From: Smithella sp.
GTDB lineage: Bacteria; Desulfobacterota; Syntrophia; Syntrophales; Smithellaceae
Assembly (NCBI GenBank): GCA_007244375.1
Contig: SCVW01000045.1
Location: 79,551-143,550, forward strand
DNA: 64,000 nucleotides
Direction of reading: 5' to 3'
Part shown: positions 34,385 to 43,932 of the stretch, one piece after another
Position numbering within the stretch: position 1 is the first letter of the stretch
Layout of the letters: every line of letters starts with the position of its first letter
Translations under genes and position numbers: made by a program
Notes under the pieces: model-generated
Seen by the model: the letters and a program-made list of their open reading frames with translations, nothing else
The model's database searches: none
What the model was told of the DNA's origin: nothing

Positions 34385-34987
34385 ATGAAAGCATATGCCC
34401 AACCAATAAAAAAACTTGTTGCCGAGTTAGGTAAACTTCCCGGTATTGGCGAAAAAACAGCCGCGCGTTTGGCCAACTATATTTTACGATCAACGGAAGA
34501 TGAAGTAAAAAAACTGGCGGAAAGCATTATTGAGGTGAAAGGAAAAATCAAACTTTGCAGGATTTGCCTGAATCTGACGGAAGATGATACCTGTTATATT
34601 TGCCGCGACACGGCGAGAGACAAAGAAACAATTTGTGTTGTAGAAGATACTGATGCTTTGGCGGCAATCGAGGAATGCGGGGGGTATCATGGAACGTATC
34701 ATGTACTTCACGGAGTCTTGGCGCCGCTTGATGGAATAGGTCCTGATAATCTGCGTTTAGGCGAACTTATTCAGAGAATTAATAACGGCAATGTCAAAGA
34801 AATAATTATAGCTACCAATACTAATGTTCAGGGTGAATCCACAGCTCTGTTAATTACCCGTATATTCAAAGAAAAAAATATTAAGCTGACACGCATTGCC
34901 ACAGGTGTGCCGATGGGTGGAGACTTGAAATATATAGATAAGATGTCGATTTCGAAATCCTTGGAATTCCGTCGCGGCATGTCGTAG
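34385..34987 (+). CDS. recR: Recombination mediator protein RecR
   Basis: A 200-residue protein that loads RecA with RecF and RecO at gaps. Helix-hairpin-helix [13 protein letters not shown] (about 18-30), zinc finger C58-x2-C61-x8-C70-x2-C73, and a Toprim domain with [12 protein letters not shown] (about 85-96). The C-terminal Walker-like region [17 protein letters not shown] closes the ring. Normal length. A dispersed palindromic repeat starts inside its stop codon region, so the repeat may act as its 3' end. Confidence 0.95.
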   Translation: MKAYAQPIKKLVAELGKLPGIGEKTAARLANYILRSTEDEVKKLAESIIEVKGKIKLCRICLNLTEDDTCYICRDTARDKETICVVEDTDALAAIEECGGYHGTYHVLHGVLAPLDGIGPDNLRLGELIQRINNGNVKEIIIATNTNVQGESTALLITRIFKEKNIKLTRIATGVPMGGDLKYIDKMSISKSLEFRRGMS

Positions 34988-35095
34988 CATTCCGCTTTCT
35001 TCGGCTAACTTTGTTGGCAGCGTTGTCGGCTTCCTCAACGTATTAATAATACGCCTGTGGAGCCTCCTCCTTATCCTTTGAAAGCAAAATGCTAC
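34984..35095. repeat. MITE-like palindromic repeat, copy A (behind recR)
   Basis: The ends GTAGCATTCCGCTTTC (34984-34999) and GAAAGCAAAATGCTAC (35080-35095) form terminal inverted repeats matching at 14 of 16 positions. The interior, TAACTTTGTTGGC and CCTCAACGTATT-AATAATACGCC, is shared with copy B at 57762-57881. The termini of A and B differ in sequence, but each pairs with its own partner. Confidence 0.75.
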
Positions 35096-35665
35096 AATAG
35101 ATTTCGGGGCAGATCGGCGTTGCGGCGTATGAAAAAATACGCCTCACTTCTCAGGCCTTGCGCATCTTACCTGTGGATATTTTTGCAGCATAATCAAGAG
35201 GGGATTCCGATATAGATACCGCGTTATATTGCATCGTTACCAGTGGAGGTGAATATGTAATGTAACGTTGCTTGTCGCAAAAACCGGTTCCTACAAAAAT
35301 AATCGGTTCCATAGATCCCATCACCAGTTTCCGGATGGATTTTTTCAGTCCGGAATTAATCGAAAACGGATTTATGACAATGATTCGCGAAGGCAATTTT
35401 TTCTGAAGTAATCAAGCCCCAAAAGGAGTGATTTATTTTAAAATCATCGATGGCCTCACGGCTTCGGTGTCCCAATATGTCCCAAAATTGGAATTAGTTG
35501 TCCATGAAGATTTTCAAAAGAAAACTATAAGAAAACTGACGGTCAAAGATTTCACTCGTGGTAATCAGTGATTTTCAAAGCAATTTATTATTTTTATCTT
35601 TTTCAGTGGTGTAAGTGGCTTATTTTTTGAATGTTACAACCAACTTGATAATAATTAAAAAGATA
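35096..35665. other. Intergenic region with hairpin and a doubtful reading frame
   Basis: A short hairpin GGCGTAT-GAAAAA-ATACGCC lies at about 35129-35148 and resembles the core of the neighbouring repeat. A minus-strand frame at 35151-35396 (81 codons) starts at TTG, lacks a ribosome site and runs into the repeat-like sequence, so I regard it as a decayed gene fragment or chance. Sequence from 35440 to 35660 shows no frame and should hold the promoter of the following operon. Confidence 0.45.
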
Positions 35666-35694
35666 TTGACTGAAGTTTCTTTCTATATTATGAA
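35666..35694 (+). promoter_or_regulatory. Probable promoter of the 2-oxoacid oxidoreductase operon
   Basis: TTGACT (35666-35671) and TATGAA (35689-35694) are 17 bases apart; TATATT at 35684-35689 is a poorer alternative because of its 12-base spacing. A 37-base leader with AAGGAG precedes the ATG at 35738. Confidence 0.4.
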
Positions 35695-35737
35695 TCACAG
35701 TCATTTTTTCCAAAATTTATAAGGAGATTAAAAATAA

Positions 35738-36286
35738 ATGATAGAAGTTAGATGGCATGGACGAGGCGGTCAGGGAGCGGTGACGTCGGTGGAATTGCTG
35801 GCCGTGTCGGCAATCGCTGCGGGAAAATACGCTCAGGGATTTCCCAGTTTCGGTCCGGAAAGAAGAGGAGCGCCTGTTGCCGCCTTCACCCGTATTGACG
35901 ATAAAAAAATCAATGTCCGTTCAGGAATATATAAACCTGATGTGGTTTTGGTACTGGATTCAAGCTTGATAGGTCTGGTTAATGTTACCGAAGGATTAAA
36001 ACCTGATGGCAAATTAATTGTCAATACGCATAAAACGCCGGAAGAAATTCGCAAAGCGTTGAATTATACGGGAACGTTAGCTATCGTAGACGGCACAGGC
36101 ATTGCGCGCAAGGAAATGGGCGTGCCCATTGCCAACACGACGATGATTGGAGCATTGTTGAAGGTTATAGGCGTCATGGAACTTGACGCGATGAAAGATG
36201 CGATTGAGCACCGTTTCGGCAGAATCGCCCAGAAGAATCTCAATGCGATGAAACGGGCTTACGACGAGATAAAAATATACAATTAA
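35738..36286 (+). CDS. 2-oxoacid:ferredoxin oxidoreductase, gamma subunit
   Basis: A 182-residue subunit of the thiamine-dependent oxidoreductase that splits a 2-oxoacid with CoA into acyl-CoA, CO2 and reduced ferredoxin. The family opening VRWHGRGGQGAVTSVELLA, FPSFGPERRGAPVAAF and VLDSSLI are all present. In four-subunit enzymes the gamma, delta, alpha and beta chains are separate, as here. The substrate (pyruvate, 2-oxoisovalerate or 2-oxoglutarate) is uncertain; pyruvate is the default guess. First gene of the seven-gene redox operon. Confidence 0.93.
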   Translation: MIEVRWHGRGGQGAVTSVELLAVSAIAAGKYAQGFPSFGPERRGAPVAAFTRIDDKKINVRSGIYKPDVVLVLDSSLIGLVNVTEGLKPDGKLIVNTHKTPEEIRKALNYTGTLAIVDGTGIARKEMGVPIANTTMIGALLKVIGVMELDAMKDAIEHRFGRIAQKNLNAMKRAYDEIKIYN

Positions 36287-36299
36287 GGGGTAGATCTCA

Positions 36300-36575
36300 A
36301 TGTCATTAAAAACATGGAAGGAGCTTCCTATCGGCTGTGTTGTTTCCGATCCGGGAAGCGCCAGTGAATATCATACGGGAAGCTGGCGGTCTCAAAGACC
36401 CACTTGGGATAACGCAAAATGTATCAAATGCGGCATCTGTTATATTTATTGTCCGGAAGGTTGCGTGCAGCAGACCGAAGACGGTTTCTTTCAGGCAGAC
36501 TTGGATTATTGTAAGGGTTGCGGCATTTGCGCGCATGAATGCTGGCCCCGTGCGATAAAGATGGAGGAGGAGTAA
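36300..36575 (+). CDS. 2-oxoacid:ferredoxin oxidoreductase, delta (ferredoxin) subunit
   Basis: A 91-residue two-cluster ferredoxin subunit. The cysteine motifs are CIKCGICYIYCPEG and CKGCGICAHECWPRA, each with three CxxC-spaced ligands and a fourth after three residues, for two [4Fe-4S] clusters. These carry electrons from the beta-subunit cluster and thiamine site to external ferredoxin. Spacing to its neighbours is 13 bases (gamma) and 1 base (alpha), so translation is coupled. Length fits four-subunit POR/VOR enzymes. Confidence 0.93.
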   Translation: MSLKTWKELPIGCVVSDPGSASEYHTGSWRSQRPTWDNAKCIKCGICYIYCPEGCVQQTEDGFFQADLDYCKGCGICAHECWPRAIKMEEE

Positions 36576-36576
36576 T

Positions 36577-37752
36577 ATGGGAAAACGCATTGGAATGGAA
36601 GTGGCAATTGCCGTGGCGGAAGCCGTTGGTCTTTGCGATATCGATATGGCCGCTGTTTATCCTATTACGCCCCAGTCGCACATCGCGGAACATCTTTCCG
36701 ATCTGGTCGCCAATGGTGAAATTGACGCGGAATTTGTGACCGTTGAATCGGAACATTCGGCCATGAGCGCGGTCATCGGCGCTTCCGGCGCCGGCGCCCG
36801 TGCCTTTACGGCGACAAGTTCCCAGGGATTGATGTTGATGCATGAACTTCTGCCGATAGCTTCGGCGATGCGTCTGCCGATCTGCATGGCCATCGCCAAT
36901 CGGGCGGTATCCGGTCCTCTGAATATTTTAAATGATCACACCGATATCATGCCTCAGCGTGATTGCGGTTGGATTGCTCTTTTTGTGGAAAACGGCCAGG
37001 AAGCCATCGATTTGTCGATTCAAGCTTTTAAAATTGCCGAGCACAAAGATGTTATGCTGCCTGTCTGCGTCAATATCGACGGTTTTCAGTTGACGCACAT
37101 GGTGGAGCCCTTTGAAATGCCGTCTAAGGAAGAGGTGGATAAGTTTCTTCCGCCTTTTGTGCCGCACGCGACGTTGCATCCCGCAAAGCCTGTGACGATG
37201 GGCGCTTTTGCCATGTCCGATTACTTCACGGAAATCATGAAGGCCAAGGATGAAGCCCTGAAAAGTTCCAAAAAAGTCATTTTGGAAGTTTGGGATGAGT
37301 GGGCCAAATTATTTGGCCGGTCATATAAGCCGGTGGAAACATACAAAGCCGACGATGCGGACGTTCTGATGCTGACGATGGGTTCGATGGGTGAAACAGC
37401 ACAAATGGCGATTGATGAACTGCGCGCCAAAGGTGTCAAGGCCGGTTTGGTAAAGTTGAGAATGTGGCGTCCTTTCCCGTTTGAGGAAATAAAAGCAGCA
37501 ATTAAAAACGCGAAAAAACTGATTGTGACCGACCGTGCCATCACTTTCGGCGGTCCCGGCGGTCCTGTGTTTGCGGAAATCAAATCCGCTATGTGTACCG
37601 AAACTCAGCGTCCTTTGATTTATAATTACATTTACGGTCTTGGCGGACGCGATGTTCCCGTCGGCGATTTTGTCGGTATGTTTGAAAAGGTTCTGGCGGA
37701 TACTGAAAACAAAGCAGTGGGCACCTATGAATTTTGGGGAGTGAGAGAATAA
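36577..37752 (+). CDS. 2-oxoacid:ferredoxin oxidoreductase, alpha subunit
   Basis: A 391-residue alpha chain. It begins with the pyrimidine-domain sequence AVYPITPQSHIAEHL (Thr and Pro of the YPITP signature) and VESEHSAMSAVIGASGAGAR, and ends in the domain II Rossmann part with GSMGETAQMAID and LRMWRPFPFEEI. With the beta chain it forms the thiamine site. The ending overlaps the start of the beta gene by one base. The sequence is most like pyruvate oxidoreductase alpha chains in organisation; the specific oxoacid is inferred from context only. Confidence 0.93.
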   Translation: MGKRIGMEVAIAVAEAVGLCDIDMAAVYPITPQSHIAEHLSDLVANGEIDAEFVTVESEHSAMSAVIGASGAGARAFTATSSQGLMLMHELLPIASAMRLPICMAIANRAVSGPLNILNDHTDIMPQRDCGWIALFVENGQEAIDLSIQAFKIAEHKDVMLPVCVNIDGFQLTHMVEPFEMPSKEEVDKFLPPFVPHATLHPAKPVTMGAFAMSDYFTEIMKAKDEALKSSKKVILEVWDEWAKLFGRSYKPVETYKADDADVLMLTMGSMGETAQMAIDELRAKGVKAGLVKLRMWRPFPFEEIKAAIKNAKKLIVTDRAITFGGPGGPVFAEIKSAMCTETQRPLIYNYIYGLGGRDVPVGDFVGMFEKVLADTENKAVGTYEFWGVRE

Positions 37753-38702
37753 TGAGTATCGTAGAAAATTTTGATTTATTTGCGCCGCGTCTTATCAACA
37801 GAAAAGAGTTGTTATCTTCAGGCCACCGCGCCTGTTCTGGTTGCGGCGAAGTTTTGGCCGTAAGATTAATGTGCAAGGCGCTCGGCGAAAATACAGTCAT
37901 TGCCGCGGCTACCGGTTGTATGGAAATCATTTCCAGTATGTTTCCCACAACGGCCTGGCGCGTGCCCTGGATTCACGTCGCTTTTGAAAATACGGCGGCG
38001 GTGGCATCGGGTGTGGAAGCCGGACTCAAGGCATTGCGCAGAAAAGGAAAAATTGATGATAGGTATGTAAAAGTTGTCGGTATGGCCGGTGACGGCGGCA
38101 CAATGGATATTGGTATGCAGGCGCTTTCCGGTGCGATGGAACGTGGTCACGACATGATTTTTGTTTGCTTCGATAACGAGGCTTACATGAACACGGGCAT
38201 TCAGCGTTCCAGCGGTACGCCGATGGGCGCGTCCACCACCACGGCTCCGGCGGGCAAAGTCAGTTCCGGACAAAAAACATGGAAAAAGAACATGGCTGAA
38301 ATTATGGTTGCTCACGGCATACCCTATGTGGCGACCGTTTGTCCAAGCTATCCGCTGGATTTCATCCGTAAGATGGAAAAGGCGAAAAGTATCAAGGGAC
38401 CTTCCTATATCCATTGTTTCTCCATGTGTCCGACGGGTTGGCGTTCCCCTTCCCATACGGCCATATCCATGGGCCGACTTGCTGTGGAGACGGGAGTATT
38501 TCCTTTATTTGAAGTGGAAGACGGTCATTATCGGGTTTCTCCGGATATGCCCAAAAAGCTCAGACCTATCAGGGATTATTTCAAACCGCAGGGGCGTTTC
38601 CGCCATTTGAAGGATGATGAGATAGATAAAATCCAGGAACGCGTGAATATAGAGTATAAAAAGCTAACGGAAAAAGCTAAATTTTTAAAAACAGGAAATT
38701 AA
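37752..38702 (+). CDS. 2-oxoacid:ferredoxin oxidoreductase, beta subunit
   Basis: A 316-residue beta chain starting MSIVENFDLFAPRLI; the upstream in-frame GTG at 37734 lies inside alpha and is less likely. It binds thiamine diphosphate and Mg2+ with GMAGDGGTMDIGMQALSGAM and FDNEAYMNTGIQRSSGTP, and carries a proximal [4Fe-4S] cluster with Cys in HRACSGCGE, a further Cys in ATGCMEI, and another in SMCPTGW. These four cysteines match PorB-like chains. The following 39-base spacer holds GGGGGAG and leads to the NuoE-like gene, so the diaphorase genes share the transcript. Confidence 0.93.
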   Translation: MSIVENFDLFAPRLINRKELLSSGHRACSGCGEVLAVRLMCKALGENTVIAAATGCMEIISSMFPTTAWRVPWIHVAFENTAAVASGVEAGLKALRRKGKIDDRYVKVVGMAGDGGTMDIGMQALSGAMERGHDMIFVCFDNEAYMNTGIQRSSGTPMGASTTTAPAGKVSSGQKTWKKNMAEIMVAHGIPYVATVCPSYPLDFIRKMEKAKSIKGPSYIHCFSMCPTGWRSPSHTAISMGRLAVETGVFPLFEVEDGHYRVSPDMPKKLRPIRDYFKPQGRFRHLKDDEIDKIQERVNIEYKKLTEKAKFLKTGN

Positions 38703-38741
38703 AGGGGGAGATCCTCAGAAGAATACCGAGGTGAAAAAAGA

Positions 38742-39221
38742 ATGACAAAAGCCATGAGTATTGCAGCAAAGACAAAACAAATAGTAAAAAAACACGGAGG
38801 CGATAAGAGCGGTATGATTGCCGTGTTGCAGGATATTCAGGAAGCCTTCAATTACCTGCCGAAAGAAGCATTGAAGACAGCGGCCAAAGCGATGAACGTG
38901 CCTTTCAGCCGGGTGTACGAAGCGGCCACTTTTTATACTGCCTTCAGTCTGAAACCGCGCGGTAAAAATGTAGTCAAGATCTGTATGGGAACAGCCTGCC
39001 ATGTCCGTGGTGCTGCTGTCCTGCAGGATAAATTCGAACGAACTTTAGGTATAAAACCTGGCGAAACCACCAAGGATAAGAAGTTTTCACTCGAAACCGT
39101 CAACTGTGTGGGAGCATGTGCGCTGGGACCTGTTGTGGTCATTAATGCAGATTATCACGGGCAGGTAACCATGAAAAAAATAGACAAGATAATTGATAAT
39201 ATCAACAAAGAGGGAGCGTAG
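38742..39221 (+). CDS. NuoE/HydC-like thioredoxin-fold [2Fe-2S] subunit
   Basis: A 159-residue protein of the NuoE family. Its four cluster ligands appear as [11 protein letters not shown] and later [11 protein letters not shown], the C-x4-C ... C-x3-C pattern of the thioredoxin-like [2Fe-2S] fold. Such subunits join NuoF-type NADH-binding chains in complex I, in NAD-linked formate dehydrogenases and in bifurcating hydrogenases. The stop overlaps the next gene's GTG/ATG start. In this operon it is expected to form the diaphorase arm attached to the oxoacid oxidoreductase. Confidence 0.92.
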   Translation: MTKAMSIAAKTKQIVKKHGGDKSGMIAVLQDIQEAFNYLPKEALKTAAKAMNVPFSRVYEAATFYTAFSLKPRGKNVVKICMGTACHVRGAAVLQDKFERTLGIKPGETTKDKKFSLETVNCVGACALGPVVVINADYHGQVTMKKIDKIIDNINKEGA

Positions 39222-39223
39222 TG

Positions 39224-41068
39224 ATGAAAGAAAACTCGGATGTTCAAGTCCATCAGGTTGCCAATGAATTGAGATTAAATTACGGCCCTAATAAAAAATT
39301 TATAACGGTCTGTGCTGGTACAGGTTGTCGCGCATACGGCAGTCTCAAGGTTAAAGAAGCTCTGGAAGCCGAACTAAAAAAACAAAATATGAATGTGGAA
39401 GTTCTTGCTACCGGGTGTTTAGGCTTCTGCGAGAAAGGGCCAATGGTTGTCATCCATCCCGATAAGTATTTTTATCAATCTGTAAAAGTGGAAGACGTAC
39501 CGGAAATTGTTTCCAAAACCGTGGCTAAAGGAGAAGTCATCAGCAGGCTTTTTTATCGTCATCCCGAAACACAGAAAACTCTTTTCCGGGAGGAAGACCT
39601 GCCTTTCTATAAGAAACAGCTGCGCGTGGTATTCGGCAAAAACGGTATGATTGATCCGACAAGAATTGATGATTACCTGACCATCGAAGGTTATCAGGCT
39701 CTGGCCAAAGTTCTTTCGGAAATGACACCGGAACAAGTTATTAATGAAGTAAAGAAAGCCGGTCTGCGCGGTCGTGGCGGAGGCGGATTTCATGCGGCTG
39801 TCAAATGGGAAGGAGTACGCAAGGCACACGGTGAACCCAAATATGTAATAGCAAACGGAGATGAAGGTGACCCCGGTGCTTATATGGATAGAAGCCTTAT
39901 GGAAGGTAATCCCCACAGCATCATCGAAGGAATGATTATCGGTGCTTACGCTGTAGGTTCGCACGAAGGTTACATTTACGTAAGAAACGAATATCCGCTG
40001 GCGGTAACACATCTGACGATGGCCATTGAAGCAGCCAGAGAAAAGGGTCTTCTGGGGAAAAACATTCTCGGTACGGATTTTTCATTTGATATCAAGATTA
40101 ACAAAGGAGCGGGCGCGTTTGTCTGCGGTGAATCATCGGCTCTATTTGCTTCGATTGAAGGTCGTGCAGGTGAACCACGCGCCAAATATGTTCATGCCGT
40201 GGAAAAAGGCCTTTATGACAAACCCACCGTATTGAACAACGTGGAAACATGGGCAAATGTTCCTTTGATAATTAATAAAGGAGCGGACTGGTATGCCTCC
40301 ATCGGTACCGAAGGCTCCAAAGGCACCAAGATATTCTCGCTGGTCGGCAAGATTAACAACACCGGCTTGATTGAAGTTCCGATGGGCACAACCCTGTACG
40401 AAATCATCTACGACATGGGTGGCGGTATTCCCAAAGGCCGTAAATTCAAAGCAGTACAAACCGGCGGACCTTCCGGCGGTTGTATTCCGGAGAGCTTGCT
40501 GGATATACCGGTTGATTTTGACAAGCTTTATGAAGTCGGATCGATGATGGGTTCCGGTGGAATGATTGTCATGGACGATACATCCTGCATGGTGGATGTT
40601 GCCAGATACTTTACCACCTTTTTACAGGAAGAATCGTGCGGCAAATGCGTTCCTTGTCGAGAAGGTGTTCGCAGAATGAAAGAAATTCTCGATGATATTT
40701 GTGCGGGCAAGGGACGGGAAGGCGATGTAGAACTTCTGGAAAAAATAGCAACCGGCGTAGCGGACGGCTCTCTTTGCGCTTTGGGCGGCTCTGCTCCTAA
40801 TCCGGTTTTGAGTACAATTAAGTATTTCCGGGATGAATACGAAGCACACATAAAAGAACACCGCTGTCCTGCAGGTGTCTGTAAGGCTTTAATTACCTAC
40901 AGTATTGACGCAGAAAAATGTACCGGTTGCGGTGCCTGTATTAAAGTTTGTCCCACTCAGGCAATCAGTGGCGAAAAGAAAAAAGCTCATACAATCGATA
41001 ACAACAAATGCACCCGTTGCGGCGCTTGTATCGAAAGCTGCAAATTTGAATCAATTATTGTGAAATAG
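39224..41068 (+). CDS. NuoF/HydB-like NADH- and FMN-binding flavoprotein with extra Fe-S domains
   Basis: About 614 residues. Order: N-terminal thioredoxin-like [2Fe-2S] domain ([24 protein letters not shown]), NADH/FMN domain ([16 protein letters not shown] near 185, [35 protein letters not shown]), SLBB domain, NuoF cluster ([16 protein letters not shown] near 468) and two C-terminal [4Fe-4S] motifs ([27 protein letters not shown]). This composite is the HydB type of electron-bifurcating complexes rather than plain NuoF. It should exchange electrons between NAD(H) and ferredoxin-level clusters. I use ATG at 39224; GTG at 39221 is directly upstream in frame. Confidence 0.92.
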   Translation: MKENSDVQVHQVANELRLNYGPNKKFITVCAGTGCRAYGSLKVKEALEAELKKQNMNVEVLATGCLGFCEKGPMVVIHPDKYFYQSVKVEDVPEIVSKTVAKGEVISRLFYRHPETQKTLFREEDLPFYKKQLRVVFGKNGMIDPTRIDDYLTIEGYQALAKVLSEMTPEQVINEVKKAGLRGRGGGGFHAAVKWEGVRKAHGEPKYVIANGDEGDPGAYMDRSLMEGNPHSIIEGMIIGAYAVGSHEGYIYVRNEYPLAVTHLTMAIEAAREKGLLGKNILGTDFSFDIKINKGAGAFVCGESSALFASIEGRAGEPRAKYVHAVEKGLYDKPTVLNNVETWANVPLIINKGADWYASIGTEGSKGTKIFSLVGKINNTGLIEVPMGTTLYEIIYDMGGGIPKGRKFKAVQTGGPSGGCIPESLLDIPVDFDKLYEVGSMMGSGGMIVMDDTSCMVDVARYFTTFLQEESCGKCVPCREGVRRMKEILDDICAGKGREGDVELLEKIATGVADGSLCALGGSAPNPVLSTIKYFRDEYEAHIKEHRCPAGVCKALITYSIDAEKCTGCGACIKVCPTQAISGEKKKAHTIDNNKCTRCGACIESCKFESIIVK

Positions 41069-41082
41069 AGGTAGGATAAATC

Positions 41083-41796
41083 ATGGTAAATTTTACTGTT
41101 GACGGAAAAAATATATCAGCGCCGAAAGGGACGATGCTTTTGGAAGCCATCCGTAGTGCGGGCATCTCGATTCCCACGCTCTGCGCACATGAGGCTGTCA
41201 GCCGCTCCGGCGCCTGCCGTTTGTGCGTCGTGGAAATAAAAAAAGGTAACCGGACAAGAATCGTCACCTCCTGTCTCTATGCGGCCGAAGAAGGCCTGAT
41301 TGTTAATACAAAAAGTGACCGCGTTCTAAACGTTCGGCGCCTTGTAATGGAATTGCTTTTGGCACGCTGTCCCGGATCTGACGTGATTCAGAAGATGGCC
41401 AAAGAAATGGGCATTGAACCACAAACGCGCTTTACCGTTGATACTGATAAAGGAAAATGTATTTTATGCCGTTCCTGCGTACGCGTTTGTGAAGAAATTG
41501 TTGGAGTCAGTGCCATAGGTCTTTTTTCTCGTGGACCACATAAAACTGTCGGCACACCTTATAATGAAAAATCTGATGTCTGTATAGGCTGCGGTGCATG
41601 TGTTTATGTTTGCCCGACCGGTCATATTGAAATGACCTCGACCGGTGACAAACGCAAAATCTGGGGGCGCACGTTCAAAATGCAGGCATGTACAAAATGC
41701 GGTAAATTTTTCGCTCCCGTGGATCAATTAAAATTCATCAGCAAGAAAACCGGTGCTTCCTTAAACGAACTGACCGTTTGTACCGAATGCCGGTAG
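41083..41796 (+). CDS. NuoG-N-terminus-like 2Fe-2S/4Fe-4S ferredoxin protein without catalytic domain
   Basis: A 237-residue electron carrier. Residues 1-78 are a plant-type [2Fe-2S] domain (LCAHEAVSRSGACRLCVVEI, then TSC), followed by a His-less Cys-rich segment and two [4Fe-4S] motifs (CILCRSCVRVCEEIVG and CIGCGACVYVCPTG), then a C-terminal CTKCG ... CTECR pair that probably binds Zn. HydA hydrogenases and NuoG start the same way, but the H-cluster or molybdopterin domain is absent and the chain simply ends. It thus looks like a cluster bridge linking the NuoF-like protein to a partner, here probably the oxoacid oxidoreductase. Confidence 0.88.
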   Translation: MVNFTVDGKNISAPKGTMLLEAIRSAGISIPTLCAHEAVSRSGACRLCVVEIKKGNRTRIVTSCLYAAEEGLIVNTKSDRVLNVRRLVMELLLARCPGSDVIQKMAKEMGIEPQTRFTVDTDKGKCILCRSCVRVCEEIVGVSAIGLFSRGPHKTVGTPYNEKSDVCIGCGACVYVCPTGHIEMTSTGDKRKIWGRTFKMQACTKCGKFFAPVDQLKFISKKTGASLNELTVCTECR

Positions 41797-42203
41797 AATT
41801 TATTTCTTAAAAAATTAATCGATTAATACGTAACAGAGGGATTCGTGTATGTGTAAGTGCGTTTCCACCAATATGTTTCGTGTATCCTTCAATTTATTTT
41901 TTTAAAAGGATACTTATGGATATTTGGTGTTTTATTAATCACGGGTATGAACTCTAGGGCAATCCCGATTGCTGTCGGGATTGGACCATAATTCCACCCC
42001 AATGGGCGGGGTATTATACCCTCCGCTTATGGCGGGATTGTTCGACTTGCAAATTTCAATACACCTATAATGACCTTTAGGTTATTCGTTTTTGAAATTT
42101 GAGTCTCACAATAAAATATTGACATTTCGTTACATAGTTATTAAAAGAATTTAGTTGAAAAAAGTTTCATATTATAATAACAAAAAGTTTAAGGGAGGGA
42201 ATT
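41797..42203. other. Intergenic region with inverted repeats and the promoter of the stress protein gene
   Basis: CAATCCCGA (41960-41968) pairs with TCGGGATTG (41975-41983), loop TTGCTG. A longer, imperfect palindrome runs from GACTTGCAAATTTCAA (42044-42059) to TTGAAATTTGAGTC (42092-42105) with inner CACCTA/TAGGT. Both look like dispersed or terminator-type hairpins. TATAAT at 42173-42178, about 30 bases before the ATG, is a likely -10 box, with a weak -35 (TTTAGT at 42150-42155). Confidence 0.55.
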
Positions 42204-42653
42204 ATGTTTACACCGAAGAATATCCTTGTTCCGACAGATTTTTCAAAATATTCAGATGCAGCATTGAAAATGGCAATTGATATTGCGATTACGCATAATG
42301 CCAATATTTATTTGTTGCATGCCATTGATGATCAAATGCATAGAGCAGTAGATTATCGTATCAGTTATGAAGATATTAAGCAGATCGAGAAGGATAGTAT
42401 CATTGCGTCTAAAGAAAGGTTGAGAAAACAAGCTGATGATGTTGTCAAAAGTAAGAAAGTGAAAATTATTCTTGATGTCAAGAATGGTGATCCCGCTGAA
42501 GTGATATTGAAAGAGCAGAAAGCAAAGAAAATGGATTTAATTGTTATCGCTTCTCATGGAAGGCCAGGGATTGTAAAATATCTTATGGGTAGTGTTGCTA
42601 CAAAAGTAGCAAAAAGTGCAACGTGTCCCGTCATGTTGGTTAAACCAAAATGA
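42204..42653 (+). CDS. Universal stress protein, UspA family
   Basis: A 149-residue UspA-type protein. It begins with the conserved NILVPTDFSKYSDAALKMAI and ends with the ATP-binding-type motif ASHGRPGIVKYLMGSVATKVAKSATCPVMLV, in which the G-2x-G-9x-G(S/T) pattern is approximate. Such proteins dimerise and help survival under starvation or oxidative stress. A strong AAGGGAGGG ribosome site precedes the ATG. It stands alone, between the redox operon and the TRAP genes, with its own promoter. In anaerobes UspA genes are often tied to hypoxic or energy stress. Confidence 0.9.
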   Translation: MFTPKNILVPTDFSKYSDAALKMAIDIAITHNANIYLLHAIDDQMHRAVDYRISYEDIKQIEKDSIIASKERLRKQADDVVKSKKVKIILDVKNGDPAEVILKEQKAKKMDLIVIASHGRPGIVKYLMGSVATKVAKSATCPVMLVKPK

Positions 42654-42787
42654 ATGCATCAAGAACGATTTTTAAAATGTAATCAGTAAGTGTTTTGCTT
42701 TATAAATGACTGGTGTCGCAATTTATTTTATCTCCCGTGTGTTTGTTGATGCTGAACTCCATTTTTTTGCGACTAAAAACAATTTAC

Positions 42788-42814
42788 TTGACAGTGAATA
42801 TCTTAAGATATCAT
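42788..42814 (+). promoter_or_regulatory. Promoter with perfect 14-base palindrome upstream of the TRAP genes
   Basis: TTGACA (42788-42793) and TATCAT (42809-42814), spacing 15. ATATCTTAAGATAT (42798-42811) is a perfect palindrome sitting between and over the -10. A repressor bound there would block transcription of the transporter genes. The regulator is not in the window. Confidence 0.45.
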
Positions 42815-42859
42815 GAGTAAAAAGAGGTGCTTAGTTAGTATTTCGGGGAGGAAAGTTGT

Positions 42860-43924
42860 ATGAAACGAAGGATTGTGGGGCTTCTGTGGATGGGGCTCGT
42901 TATTTTTTTTGTGGGAGCCTTGTCTCAAGCAGTATGGGGAGCCAATAATAACATTAAACAAATTAGAAATGGTAAAACTGTATACGTTTGTAAAATGGGT
43001 ACACTTGCTCCGGAAGGAGTAGGTTGGGCTGCTTTAATTAAAGAAATGATTACGCCCGGGATATTAAAGGTCACTGATGGTCAGGTGATTTTGGATTGGT
43101 ATTGGGGTGGTACGATGGGCGATGATCAGGATTTATTGGCTAAGATGCGTAATGGGCAGTTGCAGGGAGGAGGATTTTCCGGCCAGGGAATGGTAATGGC
43201 ATGTCCGGAAATTGCCCTGTTGGAACTTCCTTTCTTGTTCGACAATTATGATGAAGTGGAATATGTTTACTCTAAATTAAGACCGCGCATTAGTCAGTGG
43301 TTTGAAAAGAGAGGATACCACCTTATTGTACTGGCAGAACAGGATTTTGACCAAGTTTATTCTACTAAAATTCCGATTAGGACGCCTGAAGATTTTAAGA
43401 ATAGTCGCGTCTTGACATGGTATGGACCGCTGGAAGAAAGGACTTTGAAGGCTATGAGTGCAAGTCCTTTGCCGATTCGCGTTCCTGAAGTAGCCGCTTC
43501 AATTCGCACAGGAGTATGCGATGCTTTTATTAGTCCGGCTTTGTGGGCGGTAGGTACTCAGATGTATACCGTTATGAAGTACATTAATCCTGTTAATATA
43601 AGATATTCTCCTGCCGGCGGTATTATTTTGACATCAACTTGGAACCTGATACCTAAAAATTTGCAAACTGCTATTGATAATTACGCAATATCCGTAGAAA
43701 AGGATTTCAGGCAAAAAGTCCGTGCGAGCAATGAAAAATGTTATAAAGCCATGGTTAAATATGGCATGAAAGAAGTTAAGTTGACTCCCGCTGAGCTTGA
43801 AATTTGGAAGAAAAGACTCGTTCCTATTTGGGATGAATTTGCCCAAAAAGGATATTATTCCAAGGCCGAATTGGAAGAAGTTAAAGGATATTTAGCGGAA
43901 TTTCGGAGCAAGAAGAAAAAATAA
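42860..43924 (+). CDS. TRAP transporter substrate-binding protein (DctP family), copy 1
   Basis: A 354-residue periplasmic binding protein. The signal peptide (KRRIVGLLWMGLVIFFVGAL) is followed by the DctP fold, with MGTLAPEGVGWAAL at the start of the mature domain, GGGFSGQGM, LPFLFDNYDEVEYV, and the C-terminal SIRTGVCDAFISPALWAVG that lies near the ligand-binding arginine. It captures a carboxylate for a DctQM permease. A second copy 219 bases downstream is about three-quarters identical by eye. A strong stem-loop follows its stop codon. Confidence 0.92.
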   Translation: MKRRIVGLLWMGLVIFFVGALSQAVWGANNNIKQIRNGKTVYVCKMGTLAPEGVGWAALIKEMITPGILKVTDGQVILDWYWGGTMGDDQDLLAKMRNGQLQGGGFSGQGMVMACPEIALLELPFLFDNYDEVEYVYSKLRPRISQWFEKRGYHLIVLAEQDFDQVYSTKIPIRTPEDFKNSRVLTWYGPLEERTLKAMSASPLPIRVPEVAASIRTGVCDAFISPALWAVGTQMYTVMKYINPVNIRYSPAGGIILTSTWNLIPKNLQTAIDNYAISVEKDFRQKVRASNEKCYKAMVKYGMKEVKLTPAELEIWKKRLVPIWDEFAQKGYYSKAELEEVKGYLAEFRSKKKK

Positions 43925-43932
43925 TCAAGTTT

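Noticed and set aside
35151..35396. An 81-codon minus-strand frame between recR and the oxoacid oxidoreductase operon
   Set aside because: It begins at a TTG without a ribosome site and runs into repeat-like sequence, and matches no family I know.
41083..41796. Fe-only hydrogenase catalytic subunit
   Set aside because: The N-terminal clusters match HydA, but the chain ends before the H-cluster domain; no TSCCPxW-like motif exists in 237 residues.
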